DNA of 64,000 bases from Hungatella effluvii (GCF_003201875.1 NZ_QJKD01000017.1:1-64000), one strand, 5' to 3'. Positions 25,918 to 34,853 are shown, numbered from the stretch's first letter. The notes: generated from the letters alone by a model not told the origin. Numbers and translations are program-made.

Positions 25918-27303
25918 TCAGGAAAGCCCTTCACCGCGCCCAAGCGTAAAGTAGAGAATCACCGCGATCACAAGAGGCGCCAGAAATCTCACGATAAAAC
26001 TCCACGTTATCCTCATCACCATCGGGTATCTTCCCTCCGATTCGATCTCCTCCACCGCGTTCTTCGTCCCCCATACCCATCCGACAAACAGGCAGAAGGC
26101 CAGAGCGCCCAGAGGGATCATCAGGTTGTCCGTAAATTTTTCCATCACTGTATTCATCGGCAGCATGGTAAAGCCCTGTGAGAAATCGAGCCACGGAAGC
26201 TTAATGCCTCTCGCATCGGACTGCGACAGGGAGTATCCGGCGCTCAGCACCGTCATCGGCACCGATAAGGCAATCGTGGATTTCAGCCTGCTGAAATGAA
26301 ACTCTTCGCTGATAAATGCCACGCAGCTCTCCAGAATACTGATCGCACTGGTCAACGCCGCAAAGAACAACAGGATAAAGAACACCAGTCCGAACAGCTT
26401 GCCGCCCGGAAATCCGGCGAACACCTCCGGCAGCGCCATGAAGGCAAAGCCGCCGCCCATTCCCAGTCCTTCCGCCCCCAGCGTGACAAACACAACCGGG
26501 ATGATCGCAAAGGCCGCCAGGATGGCCACCATGGTATCCAATGCGCAGATGCTGACCGCACTCTTCACCAGATGATCATCCTTCGGAACGTAGGAACCGT
26601 ACGTCACCATGATCCCCATGCCTACGGAAAGGGAAAAGAATGCCTGTCCCAATGCCCCTACCAGCGTGTTGCCGTTAAATGACTCCGGCCGAATGGTCAG
26701 CATAAAGGCAAGTCCCTCTTTCGCACCCGGGAGCGTAACCGCCCGGATCACACAGGCCAGAAGGAGGAGAAACAGTGCCGGCATCAGGACCTTGCTGACC
26801 CGCTCAATTCCTGAAGACACGCCCTTTACCACCACATAGATACAGAGTAGAAGAAATGCCGCTCCCCAAAGAAGCGGTTCCACCGGCTTCGCAATGAAGT
26901 CCGCGAAATACGTCTGGTACGGATTCGCCGCAGCCCCGAAATGCGCGCCGCTCGCATAGACCCAGATATATTTCATTACCCAACCGCCCACAATGCTGTA
27001 GTAAGACATAATGACGAAGAGAGTCAGAACGCCGATTCCTCCCACGAATGTGAATCGCTTATCCAGCTGCCGGAATGCCCCGATCACATTTTTCTGCGTC
27101 CTCCTTCCGATTGATAATTCCGCCAGCATTACCGGAAAACCAATCAGGGCGACGATAATGATATAGCAGAGAATAAATGCGCCTCCGCCGTACGCCCCCA
27201 CCTTTCCCGGAAACTTCCATATATTGCCCAGGCCGACCGCAGAACCTGCAGCCGCCAGTATGAATCCTACGTTGCTTGCCCACTGGCTTCTCTTCTGATG
27301 CAT
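25918..27303 (-). CDS. Neurotransmitter:sodium symporter (NSS/SLC6) family transporter
   Basis: 461 residues with about 12 helices. The N-terminus WASNVGFILAAAGSAVGLGNIWKFP is the TM1 sodium/substrate site of LeuT-type carriers, and TM6/TM8 regions are recognisable (QAFFSLSVGMGIMVTYGSYVP; FAALTSAISILES). It should import an amino acid with Na+. It lies about 60 bp upstream of thrS on the same strand. The family 3 repeat sits directly in front of it. Confidence 0.92.
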   Translation of the reverse strand: MHQKRSQWASNVGFILAAAGSAVGLGNIWKFPGKVGAYGGGAFILCYIIIVALIGFPVMLAELSIGRRTQKNVIGAFRQLDKRFTFVGGIGVLTLFVIMSYYSIVGGWVMKYIWVYASGAHFGAAANPYQTYFADFIAKPVEPLLWGAAFLLLCIYVVVKGVSSGIERVSKVLMPALFLLLLACVIRAVTLPGAKEGLAFMLTIRPESFNGNTLVGALGQAFFSLSVGMGIMVTYGSYVPKDDHLVKSAVSICALDTMVAILAAFAIIPVVFVTLGAEGLGMGGGFAFMALPEVFAGFPGGKLFGLVFFILLFFAALTSAISILESCVAFISEEFHFSRLKSTIALSVPMTVLSAGYSLSQSDARGIKLPWLDFSQGFTMLPMNTVMEKFTDNLMIPLGALAFCLFVGWVWGTKNAVEEIESEGRYPMVMRITWSFIVRFLAPLVIAVILYFTLGRGEGLS

Positions 27304-27338
27304 AGTTTCCTGTACTCCTCTTGTCTGTTCGTTTTGTT

Positions 27339-27467
27339 ATTCCCGCGAGCAGCGAGTCAGCCGGGCGCGTTTGCGGGTCCACTTAACGACTGCCGCGAGG
27401 GTCAAAAACCCCGCCTCTCGCGGCGCTGCGAGTTTGATGCCCCGTTGCTTGCGGCGGGGTTTTTGAC
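27339..27467 (-). repeat. Family 3 repeat, copy 1, carrying the terminator of the AEC gene
   Basis: Begins immediately after the stop codon of the AEC transporter. GTCAAAAACCCCGCC (27401-27415) is perfectly inverted at 27453-27467, a terminator with T-runs. The remaining 70 bp (GACCCTCGCGGCAGTCGT, then TGGACCCGCAA, then TGCTCGCGGGAATA, minus strand) match 53915-53985 at about 90% identity. It fills the space between the AEC and NSS genes, so the NSS promoter must lie in or next to it. Confidence 0.75.
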
Positions 27468-28379
27468 TTACAGCAGTATAATAAGTGCGGCTGTAATCGC
27501 TGCGATGCTTATGATGATGGAGAGGGAGTTGACCGCGCTCGCCATCTCTACATCTCCATTCAAGGCCCCCGTAAATGCCGGAGCGATCGAGGCCACCGGA
27601 CCCAGAGACACGATGGCCAGAGTCTGGCGCACTTCCAGTCCGAAGGGGGCGAAGAAATAAAAGCCAACCGCCATCAGAACCGCGATGCCGTAGCGCATCA
27701 CGAGAATCTGCACAATCTGTGCAATTTTTTCCCGGTCCATGTGGATTTCAAATCCGATCCCAAGCATGAGGAGCGCCAGAAACGCATTGGCACCACCCGC
27801 TGTATCCGCGAAGCTGATCATCACTGCCGGAAGCTGCAATTTTAAAATGCTGAGAATCGTCATGACGATATACGCGTCAAACGGAATCGAGGAAAAGAGC
27901 TTCTTCGTCATTCCCAGGAGAGACGGCTTTTCATCCTCTCCTACCACCATACCTGCCAGTGTAAACGTCATCCCCGTACACATAATGGAGTTGCCCGCGT
28001 CAAACAGGCTGGTGGCCGCAAATCCCACAGGGCTTAAAAAGCTCTGCACAAAGGGCATAGTGAAATTGCCGATATTGTAGCCCGACATATTGAGCATGGC
28101 AAAGGCCCTCGTCTCCTTCGGCTTTCTTATATTGATCCCATATCCGACGGCGATCGTCACAAAATTGCAGAGAAGTCCGATTACGCACATGGCAAGCAGT
28201 GAATAATCCATGGTTATCCTGCTGAAATTCGATACAATAGCCGCCGGCAGTGTTATTTTAATCACGATATTGGAAATCAGGTAAAAATCCTTTGCGTGAA
28301 AAAAGCCCGCCCGCTTCAGAATATAGCCCATGGCGATGATTGCAACAAACGCAAACGCTTTTGTCAGTACTGCTGTCAT
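27468..28379 (-). CDS. AEC (auxin efflux carrier) family transporter
   Basis: About 303 residues with ten predicted helices in the two inverted halves of the Mem_trans/AEC family (AIIAMGYILKRAGFF...ISNIVIKITLPAAIVSNF near the N-terminus). Bacterial relatives move organic acids such as malate. GGGAGGGG lies 7 nt before the ATG at 28379; a longer frame (28400) lacks this. Its terminator is within the family 3 repeat. Confidence 0.88.
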   Translation of the reverse strand: MTAVLTKAFAFVAIIAMGYILKRAGFFHAKDFYLISNIVIKITLPAAIVSNFSRITMDYSLLAMCVIGLLCNFVTIAVGYGINIRKPKETRAFAMLNMSGYNIGNFTMPFVQSFLSPVGFAATSLFDAGNSIMCTGMTFTLAGMVVGEDEKPSLLGMTKKLFSSIPFDAYIVMTILSILKLQLPAVMISFADTAGGANAFLALLMLGIGFEIHMDREKIAQIVQILVMRYGIAVLMAVGFYFFAPFGLEVRQTLAIVSLGPVASIAPAFTGALNGDVEMASAVNSLSIIISIAAITAALIILL

Positions 28380-28481
28380 ATCCAGTCCCCTCCCGGCCAT
28401 TGATCACGGCCATCTTTTGCCTCTTAAAATTTGCACACAATTTTCATCCTAACCTGTTCTGAACATTTTGTAAAGAGTAAT

Positions 28482-28850
28482 TTACGAATCCGTTTCAATT
28501 TCTTTGTCCATATGCATTGCATAAGAGACATCCGGCCTCAGTTCGGCCTCCACACGCTCAAAATTCTCCTCCAGAACCGGAAACGGAGGCCATGCGTAAT
28601 CGCAGATCAGCTGCAGCACCGCCTCTTTCACGGAAAGCGTATTGTCACTGACGATGACCACCTGCAGAAGGTCCACAATGGCGTCCTGATACGGCAGCTG
28701 ATACCCAAACCACGGATCCAGAAAACGGTCCAGACAGAAAAGAAGGCTCTCCTTCTTCCCCATATCCGTTCCCATCAGGACATTCCTTATGGCCTCTATC
28801 CCGCTCTTCACGATCTCCATCTCATCATCGGTATAAGTTATGTAAGACAT
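28482..28850 (-). CDS. Hypothetical protein
   Basis: 122 residues, acidic and helical, no signal or membrane segment. GGGAGA lies about 6 nt before the ATG. The sequence (LLFCLDRFLDPWFGYQLPYQDAIVDLLQ) suggests a small alpha-helical cytoplasmic protein; I do not recognise a family. Confidence 0.65.
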   Translation of the reverse strand: MSYITYTDDEMEIVKSGIEAIRNVLMGTDMGKKESLLFCLDRFLDPWFGYQLPYQDAIVDLLQVVIVSDNTLSVKEAVLQLICDYAWPPFPVLEENFERVEAELRPDVSYAMHMDKEIETDS

Positions 28851-28881
28851 CTGACATCTCCCGCCTTCCTCTCATCATGAC

Positions 28882-28921
28882 AAAAGGAGCTGCCCACTGA
28901 TTACCCAGCGAGGCAAGCTCC
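28882..28921 (-). terminator. Terminator downstream of the Rpn remnant
   Basis: On the minus strand GGAGCTTGCC pairs with GGGCAGCTCC (one bulge) and is followed by TTTTG. Confidence 0.65.
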
Positions 28922-28961
28922 ATCAAAACTTGTCTGTTCCGGTTCTTTTATTCTGTTCCCA

Positions 28962-29104
28962 TTATTTTGCTGCTTCATGCGTTTTCTCTAAGATACCTTC
29001 CCCTCTGCCCTCTTTTTTACCTTCCCTGCGGCTCAACTCCTTTTCATCAGCAATATGCCGCTGCTCATCATATTCCGTCAACAGCACCTCGAACACCTCC
29101 GCTG
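28962..29104 (-). pseudogene. C-terminal remnant of an Rpn / PD-(D/E)XK nuclease-family gene
   Basis: An open frame without a start encodes AAEVFEVLLTEYDEQRHI...EKELSRREGKKEGRGEGILEK and a stop at 28962. The acidic TEYDEQ stretch followed by a basic, glycine-interrupted helix is the usual tail of Rpn-type proteins in Clostridia. Upstream sequence is replaced at 29104 by the end of a family 2 element, so the gene was cut by a rearrangement involving that element. The original terminator (28882) is still present. Confidence 0.65.
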
Positions 29105-29187
29105 CCCTGTAAAGTCACAGGAAAGATCCGGGAAACGGGAGCGCCAGACCAGACAGCAGCAGCCGGAAGCGGAGACTGAACTGTTAC
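29103..29187 (-). repeat. Family 2 element, truncated copy C
   Basis: Read on the minus strand, a 68-bp arm starting GTAACAGTTCAG and ending TTTCC (29187-29120) is followed by the first 17 bp of the family 2 core (TGTGACTTTACAGGGCA). It then breaks directly into the Rpn remnant. The arm has exactly the length of copy B's arm (68 bp) and aligns without gaps, but differs at about a quarter of positions. The rest of the core and the other arm are gone. Confidence 0.8.
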
Positions 29188-29228
29188 TCCGGATCCCGTC
29201 TTGTTTTTCCTCACACTACCAGTACACA

Positions 29229-29522
29229 GCCCGAGGCCTTCCGGGTGGTCTGGGGAGCAGGAGAGACGGGAGAACGAATGGTTTCCTTTTCCGAGGTTCG
29301 CTGGAACTTAAGCAGAAAGGCGGGAAAAAGTGGTGGTGAAAGTTGGCCTCAAAGCCAACTTTCAAGTGCACATGGAGGAGAAGTCCTTCAGGAGTTCTCC
29401 GTAATTTGCGCGATCCGCCACTTTTTCCCGTCTTTCTGCTTTAGTTCCAGCCACTGAGGAAACAAGAAACCGTTCGGTCTCCCGTCCCTCCTGCTCCCCG
29501 GACCACCCGGAAGGCCTCGGGC
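29229..29522 (+). repeat. Family 1 structured element, copy 2, with both arms
   Basis: The core (29281-29470) is 190 bp, the same length as copy 1. It is flanked by inverted arms 29229-29280 and 29471-29522 (CCCGAGGCCTTCCGGGTGGT at the outer end) with only about four mismatches in 52. Inner structure: closing stem GGAACTTAAGCAGAAAGGCG with its partner, hairpin GAAAGTTGGC/GCCAACTTTC, and hairpin GGAGAA/TTCTCC. It lies between the truncated family 2 copy and ilvE and probably ends or follows no gene directly. Confidence 0.82.
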
Positions 29523-29534
29523 GGGCGTCCCGGC

Positions 29535-30560
29535 TTATTCAATCACATGAATCCACCCTTCAGGCGCCTCAATTCTTCCCATCTGAATCCCGGTCAATGT
29601 ATCATACAGCTTCTTCGTCACTTCTCCCATCTCGCTCATACCGCTCGGCAGGCAGATTTCTCTCTCATGATCCACAATCTTGCCCACCGGGGAGATAACG
29701 GCCGCAGTACCACACAGTCCGCATTCCGCGAAGTCCTTCACCTCTTCCAAAAGCACTTCTCTCTCCTCCACTTCCAGTCCCAGATAGTCCCTGGCAACCA
29801 CCATCAGGGAACGGCGTGTGATCGACGGCAGAATGCTTTCAGACTTTGGAATAACCACCTTCTTATCTTTAGTCACAAAAAGGAAGTTGGCTCCGCCTGT
29901 CTCCTCCACCTTCGTTCTCGTTGCGGGGTCTAAATACATATTCTCGTCAAATCCGGCGCGGTGGGCTTCCATGATCGCATGTAAGCTCATGGCATAGTTT
30001 AAGCCTGCCTTGATATGGCCTGTGCCGTGAGGTGCCGCACGGTCGAAATCGCTGACACAGATGGTGAGCGGTTTTACGCCGCCCTTGAAGTAAGGACCTA
30101 CCGGTGTGGTAAAAATCCGGAACTGGTATTCATCCGCCGGCTTCACGCCAATAACCGGATTGCTTCCAAACATATACGGTCTGACATAAAGCGTCGCTCC
30201 GCTTCCAAATGGCGGCACGTATGCGGCATTGGCCGCCACTGCCTTCGTAACGGCTTCCACGAAACGCTCCTTCGGGAATACCGGCATCTCAAGCCTTCTG
30301 GCGGAATTCTCCATACGCTCTCCGTTTAAGTCCGGACGGAAGGTTACGATACGGCCATCCTCGGTAGTATATGCTTTCAATCCCTCGAAAATCGTCTGCG
30401 CATACTGCAGAACACCTGCGCACTCATTTAATACAATATTCGCATCCTCGGTCAGAGTACCCTCATCCCAAGCTCCGTCTTTAAAATTGGATACATATCT
30501 TTTTTCTGTCTGTATATATCCAAATCCTAAATTTCCCCAGTCGATGTTCTTCTTTTCCAT
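29535..30560 (-). CDS. ilvE: Branched-chain amino acid aminotransferase
   Basis: 341 residues, class IV PLP aminotransferase. It has the PLP-lysine in GTGHIKAGLNYAMSLHA, the EETGGANFLFV segment, and phosphate-cup residues near LPSITRRSLM. It interconverts Val, Leu and Ile with their 2-oxo acids using glutamate/2-oxoglutarate. It appears monocistronic on the minus strand with a short leader. Confidence 0.95.
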   Translation of the reverse strand: MEKKNIDWGNLGFGYIQTEKRYVSNFKDGAWDEGTLTEDANIVLNECAGVLQYAQTIFEGLKAYTTEDGRIVTFRPDLNGERMENSARRLEMPVFPKERFVEAVTKAVAANAAYVPPFGSGATLYVRPYMFGSNPVIGVKPADEYQFRIFTTPVGPYFKGGVKPLTICVSDFDRAAPHGTGHIKAGLNYAMSLHAIMEAHRAGFDENMYLDPATRTKVEETGGANFLFVTKDKKVVIPKSESILPSITRRSLMVVARDYLGLEVEEREVLLEEVKDFAECGLCGTAAVISPVGKIVDHEREICLPSGMSEMGEVTKKLYDTLTGIQMGRIEAPEGWIHVIE

Positions 30561-30668
30561 ACGTATCTTCCTCTTTCCCTCGTTGATTTGTTTCCTGATT
30601 CATTTTTAATTCAATTCTTAATTTTTTTCATTATTATACTTTTCCATATAAAAGTCAAGACATTTTCC

Positions 30669-31580
30669 TCAGGAACCAGAGATCGAATAAAAGCCATAAC
30701 TCTGAGTTATATAACGAGGCAGTTCCATTCTAACGGTTTTCATCGGATTCACGGTCTGGCAGATGATCAGATTGCCTGTCATCGTCAGAAGCATGCCGGC
30801 ATCCGAAACCTCCATTCCAATCTTTTCTCTCATGAAATCATACATCTGTCTCGTCGCGGCCCGCCAGGCGCCTTCCACATCTTCCGCCGATGCGATGGTG
30901 ATCAGACGGTCCTCCGTCTCGATCATGGGATATGGGACGCAGTACTCATTCCGCACCACATCGACGCGAACCGTAGCCCGGCCTTCGATCTCCAGGCCGC
31001 AGTCCTCCACTTCCCCGTCGCCCATGATGGCGTGGAAATCACCCATGGACAGAAGGCCTCCCTCAGCAAAGACAGGAAGGTACAGCACGGCGCCCTTTTT
31101 GATCTGGGTGCAGTCCATATTTCCGCCATGATCCATGGGAGTTATGGTGGAAACACCATCTCCCGCCGGCGCCACACCGATCACGCCGATCATCGGCTCC
31201 ACCGGGATTTCCACTTTGCCGTCGTAGTATGCCTTTCCATCTTTGACAGGAACGCGTTTTAATACCTTTTTCGGAAATTCCGACCTCTCGCTTCCGCTGT
31301 TCGGCCCCAGCATCACAATGCCAACAGGTCCCAGCTCGATATCCAGAATCTCGATCTTAAGCATGTCCCCCGGCATCGCTCCCTCAATGTACAGAGGGCC
31401 GGTGGCCGGATTCCCCGGTTTTCTCACCACATTTTCAAAGGTAGCCTCCTCCGGCAGGAACTGGTTCGTAAAGCAGTCATACGTCTCAAATACCACCGTC
31501 TCTCCCGCCTGAATGGAAGCACAGGCTGCATTGTCCTTTGAGAGCACGTTCGTTATAAATTCTTTTGTTATCACTTTCAT
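30669..31580 (-). CDS. Acetamidase/formamidase family protein
   Basis: 303 residues of the FmdA_AmdA family, with the N-terminal GETVVFETYDCF, the central metal-site region PMDHGGNMDCTQIKKGAVLYLPVFAEGG and GDFHAIMGDGEVEDCGLEIE. It likely hydrolyses a short-chain amide to ammonia and an acid in the cytoplasm. It is about 20 bp downstream of the MATE gene and may be co-transcribed with it. Confidence 0.9.
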   Translation of the reverse strand: MKVITKEFITNVLSKDNAACASIQAGETVVFETYDCFTNQFLPEEATFENVVRKPGNPATGPLYIEGAMPGDMLKIEILDIELGPVGIVMLGPNSGSERSEFPKKVLKRVPVKDGKAYYDGKVEIPVEPMIGVIGVAPAGDGVSTITPMDHGGNMDCTQIKKGAVLYLPVFAEGGLLSMGDFHAIMGDGEVEDCGLEIEGRATVRVDVVRNEYCVPYPMIETEDRLITIASAEDVEGAWRAATRQMYDFMREKIGMEVSDAGMLLTMTGNLIICQTVNPMKTVRMELPRYITQSYGFYSISGS

Positions 31581-31601
31581 CTCTGTTCTCCCTGATCCTG
31601 T

Positions 31602-32963
31602 TTATTTTTTCTTACCACTGAGCTCCGGCCATACTGTAATCAGCATCGTGATGAAGCAGGCCGCCCCGCCGATAAAGTTGGACACCGGTTCCGCCATGAG
31701 CACGCCGTCTGTTCCCAGTCCAAACATCAGAGGAAGGACCAGCATAAGCGGAATCACGATGATTACTTTCCTGAAAATCGAGAAGAACACCGCATTTTTC
31801 GCTTTTCCCAGCGCCACAAACACGGATTGGCCGGCGAACTGAAGCGACATCATGAAAAAGCCGAAATAGTAGATCCGCATGGCCGGAATTCCTTCCCTGA
31901 CCAGATCCGCGTCCTGATTGAAGATGCGGATAAAGAATTCCGGAAAGCCATGGACAAACAGCCACATGACCGTCGTATAGGCGATTGAGACCACCGAAAT
32001 GAATACAATGGCCCGTTTCACCCGCTTATACTCTCCCGCCCCGTAATTGAATCCCATCACCGGCTGCGCGCTGTTCGTCAGGCCATTAACCGGCATGGAA
32101 ATGATTTCCCGGACAGAGTTGATCACGGTCATGATCCCTACGTACAGATCTCCGCCATAATGCTGCAGTGACGCATTGTACATGATCTGTACCGAGCTGT
32201 TGGTAATCGCCATGGTAAAGCCCGACATGCCGAGGGCCACGATGTTCTTAACCCGCTGCTTCTTCAGCCGGAACGCTGAAGTTTTCAGCCTTAAAATCGC
32301 CTTCCCGCCCGTCAGAAACTTTACGATCCAGAGGGCAGACAGAAACTGGGACAGTATCGTGGCAAGCGCCGCCCCTCTTACTCCCATATGAAAGGTAAAG
32401 ATAAAGATGGGGTCCAGAATAATGTTGGCGACCGCGCCGAGGAGCACGGTCATCATGCCGATGGTGCCGAACCCCTGCGAGTTGATGAAGCTGTTCATCC
32501 CCAGACCGATCATTACGAAAATACTTCCGAGAAGATAGATGCTTATGTACTGATCCGCATACGGATACGTGTTGTCACTGGCCCCGAACAGATAGAGCAT
32601 GGGCTTTTTGAGGGCCAGTCCCACCACAGTCAGCCCGATTCCGAATATTACCATCAGGACGAAGGAGTTGCCCATAATCTGCTCCGCCTCCTCCTTATTG
32701 CCGCGGCCGCGTTCGATGGAGCACAGCGGTGCCCCACCCATGCCAAATAAATTGGCGAACGCGATAACCATGGAAATAATGGGCAGACAGAGCCCCAGGC
32801 CGGTTAAAGCCAGCGTGGCATTCTCCGGAATCCGCCCGATGTAGATCCTGTCGATAATATTATAGAGTACATTGATCAGCTGGGCCATGGTCATAGGGAC
32901 CGCCAGCTTCATGATATTTGATACGATACTGCCTTTTGAAAAATCATTTGCTGTGTCTGACAT
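31602..32963 (-). CDS. MATE family efflux transporter
   Basis: 453 residues, about 12 helices in two MatE halves. The N-terminus KGSIVSNIMKLAVPMTMAQLINVLYNIIDRIYIGRIP is typical, as is the mid-protein NGLTNSAQPVMGFNYGAGEYKRVKRA motif. Exports cationic compounds with Na+ or H+; substrate unknown. Confidence 0.93.
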   Translation of the reverse strand: MSDTANDFSKGSIVSNIMKLAVPMTMAQLINVLYNIIDRIYIGRIPENATLALTGLGLCLPIISMVIAFANLFGMGGAPLCSIERGRGNKEEAEQIMGNSFVLMVIFGIGLTVVGLALKKPMLYLFGASDNTYPYADQYISIYLLGSIFVMIGLGMNSFINSQGFGTIGMMTVLLGAVANIILDPIFIFTFHMGVRGAALATILSQFLSALWIVKFLTGGKAILRLKTSAFRLKKQRVKNIVALGMSGFTMAITNSSVQIMYNASLQHYGGDLYVGIMTVINSVREIISMPVNGLTNSAQPVMGFNYGAGEYKRVKRAIVFISVVSIAYTTVMWLFVHGFPEFFIRIFNQDADLVREGIPAMRIYYFGFFMMSLQFAGQSVFVALGKAKNAVFFSIFRKVIIVIPLMLVLPLMFGLGTDGVLMAEPVSNFIGGAACFITMLITVWPELSGKKK

Positions 32964-33060
32964 GGTGTTTCAATCCTTTTACCTGTAACATTTCTATCTA
33001 TCATATCACTAACCGCCGCATTTGCAAAGTGCTTTATCCCCTGCTGCCGTCAGGCGTTCC

Positions 33061-33112
33061 CGGTCAGTGTTCCAGGTCAGTGCTCCTGATCAGCACTCCC
33101 GGTCAGTGTTCC
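33061..33112. repeat. Four 13-bp tandem repeats at the end of the VOC gene
   Basis: CGGTCAGTGTTCC, AGGTCAGTGCTCC, TGATCAGCACTCC and CGGTCAGTGTTCC lie head to tail, exactly 52 bp. The last unit contains the VOC protein's stop codon (TCA on plus), so the array is a duplication of the gene's end, extending into the 3' flank. Confidence 0.8.
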
Positions 33113-33522
33113 TTCAGGACATTGATCTGCCATCCGATGCCGTACCGGTCCGTCACCATACCGAAACAGCTGCTCCACGCCGTCTCCGAAAGCTCCATCT
33201 CTGCCTTACCGCCTTCCTTCAGATACCCGAAGATCTTCCTGGCCGTCTCCTCGTCCTCCGGCATTAAAGCGATCGTGATGTGGTTTCCCTGTTCATAAGG
33301 CATACCCGGAAATGTATCGGAAAACATCAATTTCTTTCCCTTCACGTTGATCTCCGTATGCATAATCAGCTTCTTCGCCTCCTCCGGCATCGGCCATGCG
33401 GGATTCTCTCCGCTCTCCCCGAAGGTCAGAAACTTCGGCTGCTCCGCTCCAAACGCCTTCGCATAAAATTCCACCGCCTCCCGGCAGCTTCCGTTAAAAC
33501 GGATATAGGGTGTAAATTCCAT
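33103..33522 (-). CDS. VOC family protein (PhnB/glyoxalase-like)
   Basis: 139 residues. The paired beta-alpha-beta-beta-beta modules of the vicinal-oxygen-chelate fold are visible: TPYIRFNGSCREAVEFYAKAFGAEQPKF near the start and GMVTDRYGIGWQINV at the end, as in PhnB-like (3-demethylubiquinone-type) members. AAGGAGG lies 8 nt before the ATG at 33522, so the longer frame to 33642 is rejected. Substrate unknown. Its stop codon lies in the 13-bp tandem repeat. Confidence 0.88.
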   Translation of the reverse strand: MEFTPYIRFNGSCREAVEFYAKAFGAEQPKFLTFGESGENPAWPMPEEAKKLIMHTEINVKGKKLMFSDTFPGMPYEQGNHITIALMPEDEETARKIFGYLKEGGKAEMELSETAWSSCFGMVTDRYGIGWQINVLKEH

Positions 33523-33581
33523 CCTGTGTTCCTCCTTGGATTCTAAGATGGAATTAGTATAACCGGATATCCATTTCTTTA

Positions 33582-34853
33582 TCATTTTTCCATTTTTGCC
33601 TCCGGCGAGTGGGACATGCTCCGAAAGAACGCTTCCGCCCATTCGTCCTCCCTGTGTTCACAGGAAGCCGTTATCAGCGCAATCTGATATCCGCCTGCCA
33701 CTTCACCCACATACTGGCTGCACGGACCGTCCGTCTCATGCTCTGTGGTTCCTGCAAACGCAAACCTGTACGCTAAGCAGCCATTCTCTCCGCTTACCGG
33801 TTCGCCCTCTGCGCCATCGAAAATCCGCTCCGTGATCTCCGGGCTCTCCTCTCTGCTTTTTAACGCCGTAATCCGGATTGCATGCCAGTCCTCCTCCAGA
33901 CCGTCATACCATAAATGAGAATTACTGTCCTCATCGTATTCATAGAGATAGTAGCCCGGAACCACAAAGGTCATGGTGCCGATCTTATCCCGCACATTCC
34001 CGCGCCTGTAGCCGATGGGATAATCCGGTTCATACACCGGCACATCCGCCACAGCCTCCGGCTCTCTTCCATTTAGCCGGCAGAGCAGGATGTATTCCTC
34101 CGTTGGAAATGGAAGGCCCCGGTCTAAGAGAAGGGCTTTTTCGAGATTATCAATGATACGGTCATTCATCCGTTTATCCCGCTCGCTTCTGCTGCCCGGC
34201 ATAAAATAACACTCTTCCCACATCAGGCTGAGAGCTGTATTTCTGTAATATCCCGCATCTCTTCCCGGCTCATTCCAGATGAAAAATTCCTTTGCGAAGG
34301 GCTCAATCCCCTCATTTTCCACCCAGCCCAGCATTTTCTGGACTGAAAACCGTCCGAAGGGAGTGAACACGGTGCCAGGAACCTCCTCCGGCGTGTACTG
34401 ATCCAGATCCCAGCAGAGACCAAAAGACACGGCATCCGGCCATTTTTCTTCCCGCTCCCGGCATACCGCAACCAGGTTTTTCAGCCATCCGTAAAAATGT
34501 TCTTCTCTCATCCGTTCAAAATCATGGTCATCCTCATAGCCGGTCTCATCGTCCAGAATAAATTCCAGATCAGTCTCTCTGGCAAGCTCTTCCACGAAAT
34601 GAACCGCCGCCGCGTGAAATCCTGCTCCCGCCAGACTGGAGGTACACTCTCCATAGACCATCTGCGCCGGAATTTCCCCATCCAACCCGGAGCTGAACTG
34701 AAAAAACACGTCTCCCAGACGGCAGAATCCCACACGCATATAGTCTTCCTCCTGCCGTACCTCATACCGCTTCTCTTCCCCCAGCATCCGGATCATCTGC
34801 TTCACAAACCGTTTATCTTTAACCACTGCCTGGCACGTAAATCCCACACTCAT
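33582..34853 (-). CDS. Hypothetical protein, 423 residues
   Basis: Soluble, acidic and rich in aromatic residues, without signal peptide or membrane span. It contains GLCWDLDQYTPEEVPGTVFTPFGRFSV and YEPDYPIGYRRGNVRDKIGTMTFVVPGYYLYEYDEDSNSHLWYDGLEEDWHA-type stretches. I do not recognise the family. It lies upstream of the VOC gene on the same strand with a 59-bp gap. Confidence 0.7.
   Translation of the reverse strand: MSVGFTCQAVVKDKRFVKQMIRMLGEEKRYEVRQEEDYMRVGFCRLGDVFFQFSSGLDGEIPAQMVYGECTSSLAGAGFHAAAVHFVEELARETDLEFILDDETGYEDDHDFERMREEHFYGWLKNLVAVCREREEKWPDAVSFGLCWDLDQYTPEEVPGTVFTPFGRFSVQKMLGWVENEGIEPFAKEFFIWNEPGRDAGYYRNTALSLMWEECYFMPGSRSERDKRMNDRIIDNLEKALLLDRGLPFPTEEYILLCRLNGREPEAVADVPVYEPDYPIGYRRGNVRDKIGTMTFVVPGYYLYEYDEDSNSHLWYDGLEEDWHAIRITALKSREESPEITERIFDGAEGEPVSGENGCLAYRFAFAGTTEHETDGPCSQYVGEVAGGYQIALITASCEHREDEWAEAFFRSMSHSPEAKMEK

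Noticed and set aside
33061..33112. CRISPR array
   Set aside because: Units are contiguous without spacers and only 13 bp long. No CRISPR array or cas gene was seen anywhere in the window.
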